Shown: positions 16,598 to 25,420, counted from the first letter of the stretch. The stretch: DNA of 64,000 nucleotides from an uncultured Eggerthellaceae bacterium (GCA_947566075.1 CANOIM010000006.1:80604-144603), one strand, 5' to 3'. Notes: generated from the sequence alone by a model not told the origin. Program-made: numbers and translations.

Positions 16598-17115
16598 AGG
16601 GCTGAGCGAACCGCATTCGCCGCCTCTGTGATGGAAAGCCCGTTGATATCCACCGTCACATCGGCGAAGCGCTCATAGAGCGGCACACGCTCAGCGTAGA
16701 GCGCCTCCAGGCTCATGGCCCCTTCCTGGCGCATGACCACGCCACGCTCGGTGAAGTCAGAGAGCCGCTCCTCCAATTCCGGTAGGTCCACCTGCAGATA
16801 CACGATCACGCCCTCTTCGGAGAGATGGCCGATAGCCTCATGGGAATAGACGGCGCTCCCGCCGGTGGAGATGACGGTATGCTGGAAATCAAGGCTCTTC
16901 AGCACTTCGTTCTCAACTTGGATGAACCCAGCTGGGCCCAGAGCGTCTATCAGGCGTTGGAGCGTCTTGTCGCAACGCTGCTGTATCACCAGGTCAACAT
17001 CCACGAAATCGTAGTTCAGGATCTTCGCCAATACGATGCCGATGGTGGACTTGCCTGATCCCGGCATGCCGATCAGCACGATATTGCCCTCACATCCCAG
17101 CTCTTTCGGATCCAT
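16585..17115 (-). CDS. Shikimate kinase-like P-loop kinase lacking the shikimate Arg58
   Basis: A 176-residue nucleoside-monophosphate-kinase-fold protein that aligns along its length with AroK: Walker A GMPGSGKST, VDVD for the two Asp positions, STGGSAV for the glycine pair, and ERVPLYERFAD for the C-terminal substrate Arg. The GFRxxE segment that supplies the shikimate-binding Arg58 reads GFIQVE, so that Arg is absent. It may phosphorylate a different substrate or bind shikimate poorly. No other aro gene is in the window. AAGGA precedes ATG 17115. Confidence 0.75.
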   Translation of the reverse strand: MDPKELGCEGNIVLIGMPGSGKSTIGIVLAKILNYDFVDVDLVIQQRCDKTLQRLIDALGPAGFIQVENEVLKSLDFQHTVISTGGSAVYSHEAIGHLSEEGVIVYLQVDLPELEERLSDFTERGVVMRQEGAMSLEALYAERVPLYERFADVTVDINGLSITEAANAVRSALHLG

Positions 17116-17184
17116 CTGCTTCCTTTCGATCAGCGGATGCTGTCTTGCATCCGTCTTCGCTCAAATCTAGCCCCTCTGGGAGCA

Positions 17185-18120
17185 TCAGTCTATGGCTGTG
17201 GCATCTTCTGTGATGGCTTCGTCAACTTCCTCAGGCGGCTTCTTCAGAGGGAATGCTTCGCTCAAGATCACAGCCAAGAAGATCAGCACGAAACCCAGTC
17301 CCAAAGACAGGGTGAGCTGCTCGCCATAGAGCAGGACGCTGGACAGCACGCCGAAGACGGATTCCAAGGAGAGCAGGATGGCCGCCTGGGAAGGCGGCAC
17401 CTTCGCCACCGCAGCATTCTGGAAGCCCAACCCGATGCAAGAGGCGAAGATCACCAGGTAAGCCATGTTGAAGAGGAACTCAGGGGTGAGCGCCTCCATG
17501 TCAGGGGGTAGCTCGGTCAGCGCGCCAACGCCAACGCCCAGGATGCCTCCTACGGCGAACTGCACCACGGTGAGGGCCATGATGTCTGCGCGCTTCGCCA
17601 CCAGGGCCGTGGCCACGATATGGGCGGCGAAGAGGACGCTGCAGACGAGCGTCATGCCGTCGCCGAAGCCGATGGAGAGGTCATCCCCTGAAAGCGAGAC
17701 GAAGCCCACCCCCACCACGCAGAGCACCGCAGCAGACAGGTTGAAGATGGTGGGACGACGCTTCGCCACCGCCCAGAACAGAAAGGGCACGATCACGCAG
17801 TAGACCGCTGTCAGGAAGGCATTCTTTCCCGGCGTGGTGAACTTGAGCCCAATGGTCTGCGTCCAATAGGCCGCGAAGAGCAGCACGCCCAAGAGCGCGC
17901 CACCCGTGAGAAGCGGCCGCCCGAAGCTGGCACGCAGGCGCTTCCAGAAGACCACCCCCAGAACAACGGTGGTGAGGAGGAAACGGATCCCTATGAGCCA
18001 GGAAGGCTCCATCACACCCACGGCATCCTTCATGACCACGAAGGAAAGGCCCCAGATCATGGTGGCCACGACGATCATCAACTTGTACGCTGCCTGAGGA
18101 AGGCCCTTGCGCTCAGTCAC
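17185..18120 (-). CDS. EamA/DMT-family permease
   Basis: A 311-residue protein with ten predicted membrane helices in two EamA repeats (first starting ATMIWGLSFVVMKDA, second starting GMTLVCSVLFAAHIVATALV). This superfamily exports metabolites, amino acids or drugs, and the substrate is unknown. The start is GTG 18120, only 3 bp after the stop of the DUF2207 gene, so the two are probably co-transcribed and coupled. The C-terminus is short and acidic. Confidence 0.85.
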   Translation of the reverse strand: MTERKGLPQAAYKLMIVVATMIWGLSFVVMKDAVGVMEPSWLIGIRFLLTTVVLGVVFWKRLRASFGRPLLTGGALLGVLLFAAYWTQTIGLKFTTPGKNAFLTAVYCVIVPFLFWAVAKRRPTIFNLSAAVLCVVGVGFVSLSGDDLSIGFGDGMTLVCSVLFAAHIVATALVAKRADIMALTVVQFAVGGILGVGVGALTELPPDMEALTPEFLFNMAYLVIFASCIGLGFQNAAVAKVPPSQAAILLSLESVFGVLSSVLLYGEQLTLSLGLGFVLIFLAVILSEAFPLKKPPEEVDEAITEDATAID

Positions 18121-18123
18121 CGG

Positions 18124-19941
18124 CTAGCCCCACTCATCAAGCTTCCGCGCAAGCTGGATGGCGAAAGCGGGAGACGGTTTACCCCCGCGCCCGATGCGGG
18201 GATCCAGCCAGAAGGAGGCAGACGCCCCGGAGCCAACCTGAGGATCATAGGGAGCAGCCCCCTGATAGCCCAGTTCCAGAAGATAGGGAGCCATGGCTTC
18301 CGTGGGAGGCTGGCCTTCCTCTTCCAGCCTATCCAACCAAGCCAGAGCCGATGCCTCCACGTGCGCCCCCCGCGGGGTGCGCCTCCGCAGATAATTGCCG
18401 ATGATCAAGCATGTCAGCCCTGCAACCAGAAGCGATGCCCCACGGATGAACGAGCCGCCCAGCACGCCGAAGAAGAAGGCGGCAACGCAGAGGATGCCCC
18501 CCGCGATCATGACGCCCTTCTGGATGCGGGCGCTCTGCTCATCGAAGAAGCCTGCTTCCTGCACCGTTTCGTCCAATACCTTTGACCAGTCATGCATCTC
18601 TTGGCGGTATCGCTGTACATCGGCCTGGGCAGCTTGCCGGATGTCAGCCAGGGTGACGCTCATGTACCCTTCGCCCCATCGGTCGAACAGGAGCCGAAAG
18701 AGCTCTTGGTCAGCCCGGGACCGGATCAAGTCCTTCGCCTTCGCGCCTCCCTTGATGCGCACCTCTTCATAGCCGCGCCCCAAGGGGCCCGAAGGTGCCC
18801 CTTCGCCACGTTCGACATCTATCAAAAGGGCACCCCGAGAAACCAGCTGCATGAGACAAGCAACAAGATCCACCGTGGATCCATGTCCTCCTCTCAGCAA
18901 CCTGCCCACGACGGGGGCCTCATAGGCTTCGAAGAGCTCATCTGAGGTGGAGCTGTGGCTCTGATCAGGCTTCGGTTCACGACCGAAGAGGAGATAGAGC
19001 ACCCCGGCGGCCACGATGGCGGCGATCCCTATCCCCACGAAGACCAGGTCTACGCTGAAGGAATTGGTCAGCCACGCAGACCAGGTATCGGTCCACGCCT
19101 CCTCTTCCGCCTTCGCATCATCCAAACGCGTGCCACTGTAGGCTTGGCGCGCCTTGAGCGGCAGATTGGTGACCCAAGAGACAGGGAAGAGCACATGGGC
19201 CTGGGCATATTGCCCCGGCCGCACTTCGGGCACCCGATACGCCACGGTGCCGTCTGCCTTCACATCCACTGAGCCTGATGCCCCATGGCCCCAGGCATGC
19301 ACGTTCTGGCCTGCCACGGCCTCCATGCCCTCAGGCAGGGGAAGACGCACGGTCACGTTCACGCCCGTCACGCGGGCGGCATCATCAGCGGGAACGTAAT
19401 CCCAGTAGAGCTCTGCCACATCATCGAAGGCGCGGATATCATTGGTGATGGTGAAGTCATAGTCGAACACGATGCGACCAGACATTGGTGCGAAGAAGAG
19501 GTACAGCCCCCCGTCACGGGCATCTATGGCGAACGAATCCGACTTCGGCAGGCCAGAGAACGGAACCGGCCCGTTGCCGTTGTCCGCCTTCGCTTCCAAA
19601 GCGGAGACCTTGGCGCTGACCCCCGCGGTGCTCTCATAGGCTTCGCGCATATCCGGCGAGAAGGCGCATTCGGACAGAGCGGTCCAATCCCCATCTATGC
19701 CCCCTTGCACGGTGGCATGGGCATAGCGAATGGATGATACCGTGACTCGAGAATCCGCTTGCATGGCGCTCAGAGGCAGCAAGACCATGGAGTGCTCCTC
19801 TTCGAAGAGGAAGGTGCGCTGCTCTACCACGCGCAAAGCACCATCGGTCTCAACCTGAGCCGTGGCCTTGAGAGCGTCAACTTCAAGGGTGGCGAAAGCC
19901 GAAGCAGGGAACAAAAGGCAGAGCGCCACAGAGATGAGCAA
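18124..19941 (-). CDS. DUF2207-family membrane protein
   Basis: A 605-residue predicted surface/membrane protein. A signal-peptide-like segment (LISVALCLLFPASAFA) is followed by an extracytoplasmic DUF2207 beta-rich domain, a TM helix near residues 297-318, a cytosolic stretch, two more TM helices (about 480-530), and a tail ending LARKLDEWG. Function is unknown for the family. The TTG start at 19941 gives a signal peptide without a basic n-region. A CTG 18 bases upstream, preceded by GGGGAGG, would add LRAGAA, so the true start may be there. Confidence 0.75.
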   Translation of the reverse strand: MLISVALCLLFPASAFATLEVDALKATAQVETDGALRVVEQRTFLFEEEHSMVLLPLSAMQADSRVTVSSIRYAHATVQGGIDGDWTALSECAFSPDMREAYESTAGVSAKVSALEAKADNGNGPVPFSGLPKSDSFAIDARDGGLYLFFAPMSGRIVFDYDFTITNDIRAFDDVAELYWDYVPADDAARVTGVNVTVRLPLPEGMEAVAGQNVHAWGHGASGSVDVKADGTVAYRVPEVRPGQYAQAHVLFPVSWVTNLPLKARQAYSGTRLDDAKAEEEAWTDTWSAWLTNSFSVDLVFVGIGIAAIVAAGVLYLLFGREPKPDQSHSSTSDELFEAYEAPVVGRLLRGGHGSTVDLVACLMQLVSRGALLIDVERGEGAPSGPLGRGYEEVRIKGGAKAKDLIRSRADQELFRLLFDRWGEGYMSVTLADIRQAAQADVQRYRQEMHDWSKVLDETVQEAGFFDEQSARIQKGVMIAGGILCVAAFFFGVLGGSFIRGASLLVAGLTCLIIGNYLRRRTPRGAHVEASALAWLDRLEEEGQPPTEAMAPYLLELGYQGAAPYDPQVGSGASASFWLDPRIGRGGKPSPAFAIQLARKLDEWG

Positions 19942-20132
19942 TGCAGCCCCGGCGCGCAGGCATCCTCCCCTTGGCTTGTTCCATGCTTCCAGCAGCGTTA
20001 TCTCCCTGTTCCGCCATGCTTTCCAAGCATCAGATTATATTGCAGGACACCTGCATATACCCTGCATATTCTACGATCGCGTTTGACACCGTTGTCATGG
20101 CTCAGGTATGATTGGCAACTGCTCAATGGCGC

Positions 20133-20223
20133 GGAGGAGTGACCGAGAGGCCGAAGGTGCTCGCCTGCTAAGTGAGTATGCCCCAAAAGGGCATCTAGGG
20201 TTCGAATCCCTACTCCTCCGCCA
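20133..20223 (+). tRNA. tRNA-Ser (GCT)
   Basis: A 91-nt class II tRNA with acceptor stem GGAGGAG/CTCCTCC, anticodon GCT in CTGCTAA, a long variable arm (GTATGCCCCAAAAGGGCAT), T-loop GGTTCGAATCC and encoded CCA. Its last 16 bases form the beginning of an 83-bp direct repeat that recurs 205 bp downstream. Confidence 0.95.
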
Positions 20224-20290
20224 CAAAAACAAGAAAAGCCCTGTGGGGCTTTTTGTTTTTGTGTACGACGGAGCGGGTGAGGCGAACGCT
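20208..20290 (+). repeat. 83-bp direct repeat copy 1 (tRNA-Ser 3' end + terminator)
   Basis: Identical over 83 bp to 20413-20495. It includes the tRNA 3' end, a terminator hairpin and about 30 bp more. Duplication of a tRNA 3' end is what site-specific integration leaves as attL and attR. The tRNA remains intact in this copy. Confidence 0.85.
20234..20261 (+). terminator. Intrinsic terminator of tRNA-Ser(GCT)
   Basis: The stem AAAAGCCC (20234-20241) / GGGCTTTT (20246-20253) with loop TGTG is followed by TGTTTTTG. The reverse strand also has a T-rich run, so it may work both ways. Confidence 0.85.
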
Positions 20291-20412
20291 ATGGGTTCGA
20301 TTCGGGGTGTACGATCCTCACACCACGAACCGCGAGGGTCAAGGTGCCACGAAGTGGCCGGAGCAAAGAATTGCCGAAGGCCATTGTTTGCGAAGACTTG
20401 ACGCGAGCGACC

Positions 20413-20495
20413 CCCTACTCCTCCGCCACAAAAACAAGAAAAGCCCTGTGGGGCTTTTTGTTTTTGTGTACGACGGAGCGGGTGAGGCGAACGCT
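20413..20495 (+). repeat. 83-bp direct repeat copy 2 (att-like)
   Basis: Exact second copy of 20208-20290, including the terminator hairpin (20439-20466). The 122 bp between the copies contain no gene and no integrase. It ends 10 bp from the stop of the toxin gene, for which the hairpin can serve as terminator. Confidence 0.85.
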
Positions 20496-20505
20496 GCGGG
20501 TTCAC

Positions 20506-20916
20506 TCAGAATTCGTCGTCTATCTCGATGCAATTCACGCGGGCTTCCCGACACACCTGCTGCAGAGAACGGTCCAAGGTGAAGAGCGTGGCCGCCTTCC
20601 TTCGCGCTAGCACCAGATAGAACATATCGTAGGACGAATGCTGATACTGCACGGATGCGTCCAAAGCTTCCTGCCACAGGTCCAAACCATCATAGAATTC
20701 GTCTACGAACGACAAGCAAGCCTGCCCGAAGGTGATGGCTTCTTCCTGAGCGAGGAATCCCCCATTCACTCGCTTCTCGATCACGTGGACCACTTCTTCG
20801 CAATAGACCGAGGGCGCAAGGATGCGCTCGTTGGTTTGGATCAGAGACTTGAGTGCTTCTCCCTCTTCTGTGTGGGCCATCATGGCGATGACCGCGTTGC
20901 AATCCAAGACGATCAT
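20506..20916 (-). CDS. vapC: PIN-domain toxin (VapC/FitB type)
   Basis: A 136-residue PIN-domain ribonuclease. The acidic metal-binding set is visible: Asp5 (VLDCN), Glu40/41 (YCEEV), Asp97 (SSYDMFY) and Asp115 (TLDRSL). Such toxins cleave tRNA or rRNA when freed from their antitoxin. ATG 20916 overlaps the antitoxin stop as ATGA, giving coupled translation. The pair lies beside tRNA-Ser(GCT) and its duplicated 3' end, typical of an acquired module. Confidence 0.9.
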   Translation of the reverse strand: MIVLDCNAVIAMMAHTEEGEALKSLIQTNERILAPSVYCEEVVHVIEKRVNGGFLAQEEAITFGQACLSFVDEFYDGLDLWQEALDASVQYQHSSYDMFYLVLARRKAATLFTLDRSLQQVCREARVNCIEIDDEF

Positions 20917-21284
20917 GAAGCTACCTCTTCTCTCTTCGGCGATCCGATAGACGCTAGGATCCTGTTGGTCCGCTCTTCCCTGCCTTCGTGGATCGTCTTG
21001 ATGATGTCGTCAGAGGTGGGCACAGGTCCTCTCCAGGGAAGCTCTTCCATCTTCTTGAACACCTCTTGCCTACGCCGGAGCCGCTCCTCCTTCTCAGCCT
21101 GCGTTTCGAATTGGATGATGGGCGCTGTGAAGACGCTCTTACGTCCCGGATCCTTCCGATTCTGGAGCATTTCCTCTATAGCGACGATGGTCTGCTGGGC
21201 GATGCTGCGATGTTCGCTTTCAGCGCAGGCTTTGAGATCCTCATAGAGGTCTTCTGGAAGATCCCGGACTTGCAATGCAGGCAT
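20913..21284 (-). CDS. vapB: FitA/VapB-type ribbon-helix-helix antitoxin
   Basis: A 123-residue antitoxin. The N-terminal 40 residues (ALQVRDLPEDLYEDLKACAE, then HRSIAQQTIVAIEEML) are a FitA-like ribbon-helix-helix DNA-binding domain. The rest is a charged helical tail expected to wrap the PIN toxin, with LPWRGPVPTSDD as a likely contact segment. ATG 21284 has AAAGGAGG upstream. The longer open frame to 21680 has no support. A palindrome containing the promoter lies 33 bp upstream and probably mediates autoregulation. Confidence 0.88.
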   Translation of the reverse strand: MPALQVRDLPEDLYEDLKACAESEHRSIAQQTIVAIEEMLQNRKDPGRKSVFTAPIIQFETQAEKEERLRRRQEVFKKMEELPWRGPVPTSDDIIKTIHEGREERTNRILASIGSPKREEVAS

Positions 21285-21316
21285 GAGGCCTCCTTTCAAG
21301 CGTTGATCAGCCTTTA

Positions 21317-21342
21317 GATGCATTATGCATGCATTATACATC
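21317..21342 (-). promoter_or_regulatory. Promoter/operator of the toxin-antitoxin operon
   Basis: A 26-bp near-palindrome whose minus-strand reading starts GATGTATAATGCATGCA. The arms match at 11 of 13 positions. The minus strand contains an extended -10, TGTATAAT. Overlap of promoter and palindrome fits repression by the RHH antitoxin. Confidence 0.65.
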
Positions 21343-21387
21343 AAAGGAAGAGAAAAGAGCGTCCTCCCCGAAGGGGAAAGAGGGCGG

Positions 21388-21441
21388 TATAATCCGAAAG
21401 CACTGCTGGATAAGGCAAGGTTGACCGTCTTGCAGGACGGT
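21388..21441 (+). promoter_or_regulatory. Promoter -10 and leader hairpin before the acyltransferase gene
   Basis: TATAAT is at 21388-21393 in GGTATAATCC. A perfect 6-bp hairpin, ACCGTC (21424-21429) and GACGGT (21436-21441), would lie near the 5' end of the transcript. No clear -35 is visible, and a role for the hairpin is not known. Confidence 0.5.
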
Positions 21442-21475
21442 TTGGACAGGATCCAAGAGAGGGGTTGCAAAGAGG

Positions 21476-23854
21476 TTGAAGCCGTCTGTTTCGAAAGGAT
21501 CCTTCGCTGACGGCGCAGAGGACTTCTTGTTGGAGCCCAATATCCCCCTCTTGAACCCCGAGCGAAGACCCGCAACCTCAAGCAGGCCCGCTCCTGACCA
21601 CCACTCCGAGGATCACCCTCGGGGCAAGCACGCCACTCCTGAACCGGATGAACCGGAAGCAGGAGAGAGGCAGAGCGCATCCCACCCGATGCCTTCCCCG
21701 CCCGAAGAGACAGCAGTACGCCCCAAGCCGAAGAAGCAACCAGATAAGCGGGCGAAACCGAAGAAGGGCGTGCGCTACATCCCGGCTCTGGACGGCCTGC
21801 GCGCTCTTGCGGTGCTGGCCGTGATCGCCTACCACACGGGGCTTCCCGGGTGCGAAGGCGGCCTCATGGGCGTAACGGTATTCTTCGTGATATCGGGTTA
21901 CATCGTCACCAAGATCCTCTTGGTGGAATTCGCGCGCACGGGCCGCATCAGCTTCAAAGACTTCTACATACGACGCATCAAGCGGCTGCTCCCCGCCATC
22001 CTCCTGGTGATCGTGGCCACAGGCGCCCTCTGCACCCTCTTCAACCACCCCCTGCTCACCAAGATGCGCCCTGAAATCCTGCCCTCCCTGTTCTTCGTCA
22101 ACAACTGGTGGCAGATACTGAATGACGCATCCTATTTCGAGAACATCGGGCTGCCCTCTCCGTTGACGCACTTCTGGTCCCTGGCCATAGAGGAGCAGTT
22201 CTATCTGGTATTGCCCGCCACGCTGTTCTGCGTGCTCAAGTTCGGCGGAAAGCTCAGGCACCGCAGGAACCTCTCGCTGTTCTTCCTGATCTTGGCGGCC
22301 CTCTCCGCCCTTGAGATGACCTTACTCTATGATCCCACCCAAGATCCCACCCGAGTGTACTACGGCACTGATACCCGGGCATTTTCCCTGCTCATGGGAG
22401 CCTTCGTCGCCGTGCTCACCACCGGCGCCAAAGACAAGCTGCCCCAGGCGTTCCGAGAAGCCTGCGCCATCGTCGGCGCTGTTGGCGTGATCATCTGCCT
22501 GGGAGTCATGGGGGGCGAAGATCCCTTCACCTACCAGGGCGGCATGGTGATCTGCTCTGCTCTGACCGCCATCCTCATCTACGGGACCCTCTGGAAGGAC
22601 AGCGGCTTCATAGCGAAGGTGCTCTCGCTCAAACCCTTCATCTGGGTTGGCAAGCGGTCCTACGGCCTGTACCTCTGGCATTACCCGCTCGTCCTGCTCT
22701 TCACCCCCGCCAACGGCAGCTTCGGCCTTGATGGACTCCTCATGGTAGTGGCAATCCTCTGCACATTCATCTGCGCTGAGCTGTCCTACCGGTTCATCGA
22801 GAACCCCATCCGCTATGGCATCGCCAAGAGCAAAGAGGCCCAGGGCAAGCATGCCCCCACTGAAGGCAAACCCGTTCTGCCAGCACTGGCAGCAACGGCT
22901 CCCGCTGGCTCCGCCGAGGAGTTGCCCATCGTAGAGGGCCTTTTCGATCCAGCCACCGCACAGAAGGATTCAGCCTCTGAAGAAGCGGCTCAGGAGGGGG
23001 TCTGGGCGAAGGTCGCGAAGGTCATCCCCATCAAACCCGCTGCCGGAGCCATCACCGCCATCCTCGCCGTGGTCTGCATCGGCGGCATCATCCTGGTGCC
23101 GAATACCTCTGCCTTGAGCAGCGAAGGCGCTGCCATCATCATCCGCAACTCCATGGCGGGAGAGCCCCTGACAGGCGTAGTGAAGCTGGCCAGCGGAGAT
23201 GAGGAAGTGCCTACCCTGACCCTGGAAGGCGAAGAGGAGCCAGAAGAGGAGAAGCCGGTCTACGATATCCTGATGATCGGCGATTCCGTCTCCCTGCGCG
23301 CTGTCCCCTATTTCGAAGAGCGCTTCCCCTTGGGCCATATCGATGCCCTGAAAAACAGGCGCATCGAACAAGGCATCGAAGTCTATGAGCAGTATGCCGC
23401 TGACGGGCAGGTGGGAGACACCGTCATCTTCGCCCTGGGCACCAACGGCCGCCTCACCGAAGAGGAGCTGCACAAAGCTGTTGAAGCCGTAGGGCCAGAT
23501 AAGCAGATCTACTTCGTGACCATCCGCAGCAGCGATGCTGACCTCACCCAAGAGAACAACCAAGCCCTTCAGGCCGTGCGCGATGCCTACGATAACGTCC
23601 ATCTGATCGATTGGAATTCGCTCACGGAGATGCACGGGGACTACTTCGATGGCGACGGAACGCACCTGACCGCAGAGGCCGCGAAGATCTACGTGCAGTT
23701 CATCGCTGATGTGCTGCAATACCCCAGCGCTGAGGAGGTCCTCGCCCGTCAAGAGGCTGAACAAGACGGCAATGGACAAAAAGCTGAAGGCGAAGGCACC
23801 CAGAGCGAACAGGGCGCTCAGAGCACTAGCAGCGACGCGCAGGCTGCCAGCTAG
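21476..23854 (+). CDS. Cell-envelope O-acetyltransferase (acyltransferase-3 + SGNH, OatA-like)
   Basis: A protein of up to 792 residues that probably carries acetyl groups across the membrane onto peptidoglycan or a surface polymer. Residues 1-100 are disordered, rich in Pro, Lys and Glu. Residues 100-450 form an acyltransferase-3 membrane domain of about ten helices with His120 in LAVIAYH. One further TM is near 520-545. A C-terminal SGNH esterase-like domain has Ser604 (GDSVS), Asn657 (GTNG), Asp727 and His730 (DGTHL). The start is uncertain: TTG 21476 abuts AGAGG, and TTG codons at 21524-21529 follow GAGGA. Confidence 0.85.
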   Translation: MKPSVSKGSFADGAEDFLLEPNIPLLNPERRPATSSRPAPDHHSEDHPRGKHATPEPDEPEAGERQSASHPMPSPPEETAVRPKPKKQPDKRAKPKKGVRYIPALDGLRALAVLAVIAYHTGLPGCEGGLMGVTVFFVISGYIVTKILLVEFARTGRISFKDFYIRRIKRLLPAILLVIVATGALCTLFNHPLLTKMRPEILPSLFFVNNWWQILNDASYFENIGLPSPLTHFWSLAIEEQFYLVLPATLFCVLKFGGKLRHRRNLSLFFLILAALSALEMTLLYDPTQDPTRVYYGTDTRAFSLLMGAFVAVLTTGAKDKLPQAFREACAIVGAVGVIICLGVMGGEDPFTYQGGMVICSALTAILIYGTLWKDSGFIAKVLSLKPFIWVGKRSYGLYLWHYPLVLLFTPANGSFGLDGLLMVVAILCTFICAELSYRFIENPIRYGIAKSKEAQGKHAPTEGKPVLPALAATAPAGSAEELPIVEGLFDPATAQKDSASEEAAQEGVWAKVAKVIPIKPAAGAITAILAVVCIGGIILVPNTSALSSEGAAIIIRNSMAGEPLTGVVKLASGDEEVPTLTLEGEEEPEEEKPVYDILMIGDSVSLRAVPYFEERFPLGHIDALKNRRIEQGIEVYEQYAADGQVGDTVIFALGTNGRLTEEELHKAVEAVGPDKQIYFVTIRSSDADLTQENNQALQAVRDAYDNVHLIDWNSLTEMHGDYFDGDGTHLTAEAAKIYVQFIADVLQYPSAEEVLARQEAEQDGNGQKAEGEGTQSEQGAQSTSSDAQAAS

Positions 23855-23867
23855 CCGCTAGCCCGTG

Positions 23868-24290
23868 CTACTTCTTGGGGCGGAACCTGCCCACGATGTC
23901 ATAGATCCACCAGAATGCATCTGAGCGCTTGACCGGAGAGCCTCCATCAGGTGTTGCCTTCGCCGTAGGCGCGAACCGGTAATGAGGATGGTTCTTCTTG
24001 AAGCGCCACCGGCAGAGAAGCGTGATGGCAAGCCCCAAGACCCCCACCCCAGCAAAGCTGACCGCCAGTTCCAACACAGGCTGGTTCCCATCAATGGCAG
24101 CATAGATGCTTGCCAAGACGAAGAAGATGGCCAATGCAGAGCATAGGATGGTGAATACCCGGATCAGCACTTCCTTCGCCCGAGTGGGGGATGAGCGCCA
24201 AGAAACGACGAAGTAGATGATGAGGGCGAGCAGCACCAAGGCGATCAACAGCGGTACGCTACGCGAGAGCCTTGCCACCAGATTGATCAC
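23868..24290 (-). CDS. Small three-TM membrane protein of unknown function
   Basis: A 140-residue protein with three hydrophobic helices (LIALVLLALIIYFVVSW, RVFTILCSALAIFFVLASIY, LAVSFAGVGVLGLAITLLC) and a basic cytosolic tail ending FRPKK. I do not recognise a family. GTG 24290 is chosen because AAGGAG lies 5 nt upstream. The longer frame to 24602 overlaps ispE and is rejected. It is the last gene of the tadA-ispE group and converges on the acyltransferase gene with a 13-bp gap. Confidence 0.65.
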   Translation of the reverse strand: MINLVARLSRSVPLLIALVLLALIIYFVVSWRSSPTRAKEVLIRVFTILCSALAIFFVLASIYAAIDGNQPVLELAVSFAGVGVLGLAITLLCRWRFKKNHPHYRFAPTAKATPDGGSPVKRSDAFWWIYDIVGRFRPKK

Positions 24291-24340
24291 ATGTGCTCCT
24301 TCATCCCTTACCTGATCCGATACCCCAACGCTGGATGCGC

Positions 24341-25420
24341 TCAGACCACCTGAGCCCGCAGCTTCGAGAACGAAGTCGTTCGCGCCCAAAGCCCTTCCCG
24401 CTGAGCGGCCGCCGCCACCTGAGACGCTTCCGCAAATGACCCTACCTCTGCGAAGAAGGCAGAGCCGCTCCCACTCATGAGCACCCGATCCGCCTGGATG
24501 CCTCTTTGGGATGCAAGCCATTCTCTCACGTTCGCCAGATCTGGGCAGACCTGCTCCGCAGCCTTTGTCAGGTTGTTGACAAGCGGCACATCTCCGGCGC
24601 ACTGCGCCGCCCTTGTTCGGGCGAGCAAGCTCTCCGTTGGAAGCTGCGGATCTTGATCGAAAGCCCTATAGGCGGCGGCTGTGGCAACACCGAAGGAGGG
24701 CTTCACCACTACGAGAGGGGTGTTCGCAGGAGCCAAGCTTCGCACGAAGCGCTCCCCTATCCCCTCGAAGAGCGCACAGCCACCCTTGAGGAAAAAGGGA
24801 ACATCAGCCCCGAGGCCCCTGGCCACCTCTTGGAGGAGCTCCTCATCATGTATCTCCCAGAGCTTCGCCAAGCACGCCAACACCGCAGCCGCATCGGAGG
24901 AACCACCTCCCAGCCCTGCCTGGGCTGGTACATGCTTCTCCAGATGGATGCGCACCTGCTGAGACCCTGTGCGGCCGAGCGCCCGAGCCAGCTGGTCCGC
25001 CGCCTTGAAGCAGAGATTATCCTCAGCCCGCAGCTCCAAGGGGTCACCGGATGCGAAGAGGCTGTTCGTCTTGTCGACCAGGTCAACGGACACGAGCATC
25101 CGGTCATCGGGTCCGCCAAAAGCCAGCTTTGGGGAGCCCGCCTTGATGGCCGCAGCCCCGTCATCTGCCTCAGAGCCGCTCAGGGGCAGAGCATTCACGT
25201 AGACCGTGTCATGGATGGATAAGGCATGCATCACCGTTACCACCTGGTGCAGCCCGTCCCTCCGGTGCTCTCCTACCCCTAGGAACAGATTCACCTTCGC
25301 AGGCGCCACCGCCCGCACGACCCCAGGACCTAAGAAATCCGCTGCCCGGAACTGGGCATTGGCCGCCTCCGCCAAGATATCCGTCTCAACTGACCGATTC
25401 AGCTGGTCATTCCTGCTCAT
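24341..25420 (-). CDS. ispE: 4-diphosphocytidyl-2-C-methyl-D-erythritol kinase
   Basis: GHMP-family kinase of the MEP isoprenoid pathway that phosphorylates the 2-hydroxyl of CDP-ME. The motifs APAKVNLFLGVGEHRRDGLH and the ATP loop PAQAGLGGGSSDAAAVLA are clear, and the C-terminal MSGSGSAFFA is canonical. At 359 residues it is longer than usual, with about 45 extra N-terminal residues and a loop near residues 95-120. ATG 25420 overlaps the tadA stop (ATGA) and has AAGAGG upstream. Confidence 0.93.
   Translation of the reverse strand: MSRNDQLNRSVETDILAEAANAQFRAADFLGPGVVRAVAPAKVNLFLGVGEHRRDGLHQVVTVMHALSIHDTVYVNALPLSGSEADDGAAAIKAGSPKLAFGGPDDRMLVSVDLVDKTNSLFASGDPLELRAEDNLCFKAADQLARALGRTGSQQVRIHLEKHVPAQAGLGGGSSDAAAVLACLAKLWEIHDEELLQEVARGLGADVPFFLKGGCALFEGIGERFVRSLAPANTPLVVVKPSFGVATAAAYRAFDQDPQLPTESLLARTRAAQCAGDVPLVNNLTKAAEQVCPDLANVREWLASQRGIQADRVLMSGSGSAFFAEVGSFAEASQVAAAAQREGLWARTTSFSKLRAQVV

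Noticed and set aside
20208..20495. CRISPR array
   Set aside because: Only two copies, 83 bp long and containing a tRNA end and a terminator. No cas genes.
20917..21680. A 255-residue start for the antitoxin frame (to 21680)
   Set aside because: The extension crosses the operator, promoter and another gene's leader. ATG 21284 has a perfect ribosome-binding site and starts the RHH domain.
23868..24602. A 244-residue version of the three-TM protein
   Set aside because: It would overlap ispE by 260 bp. GTG 24290 with AAGGAG is the plausible start.
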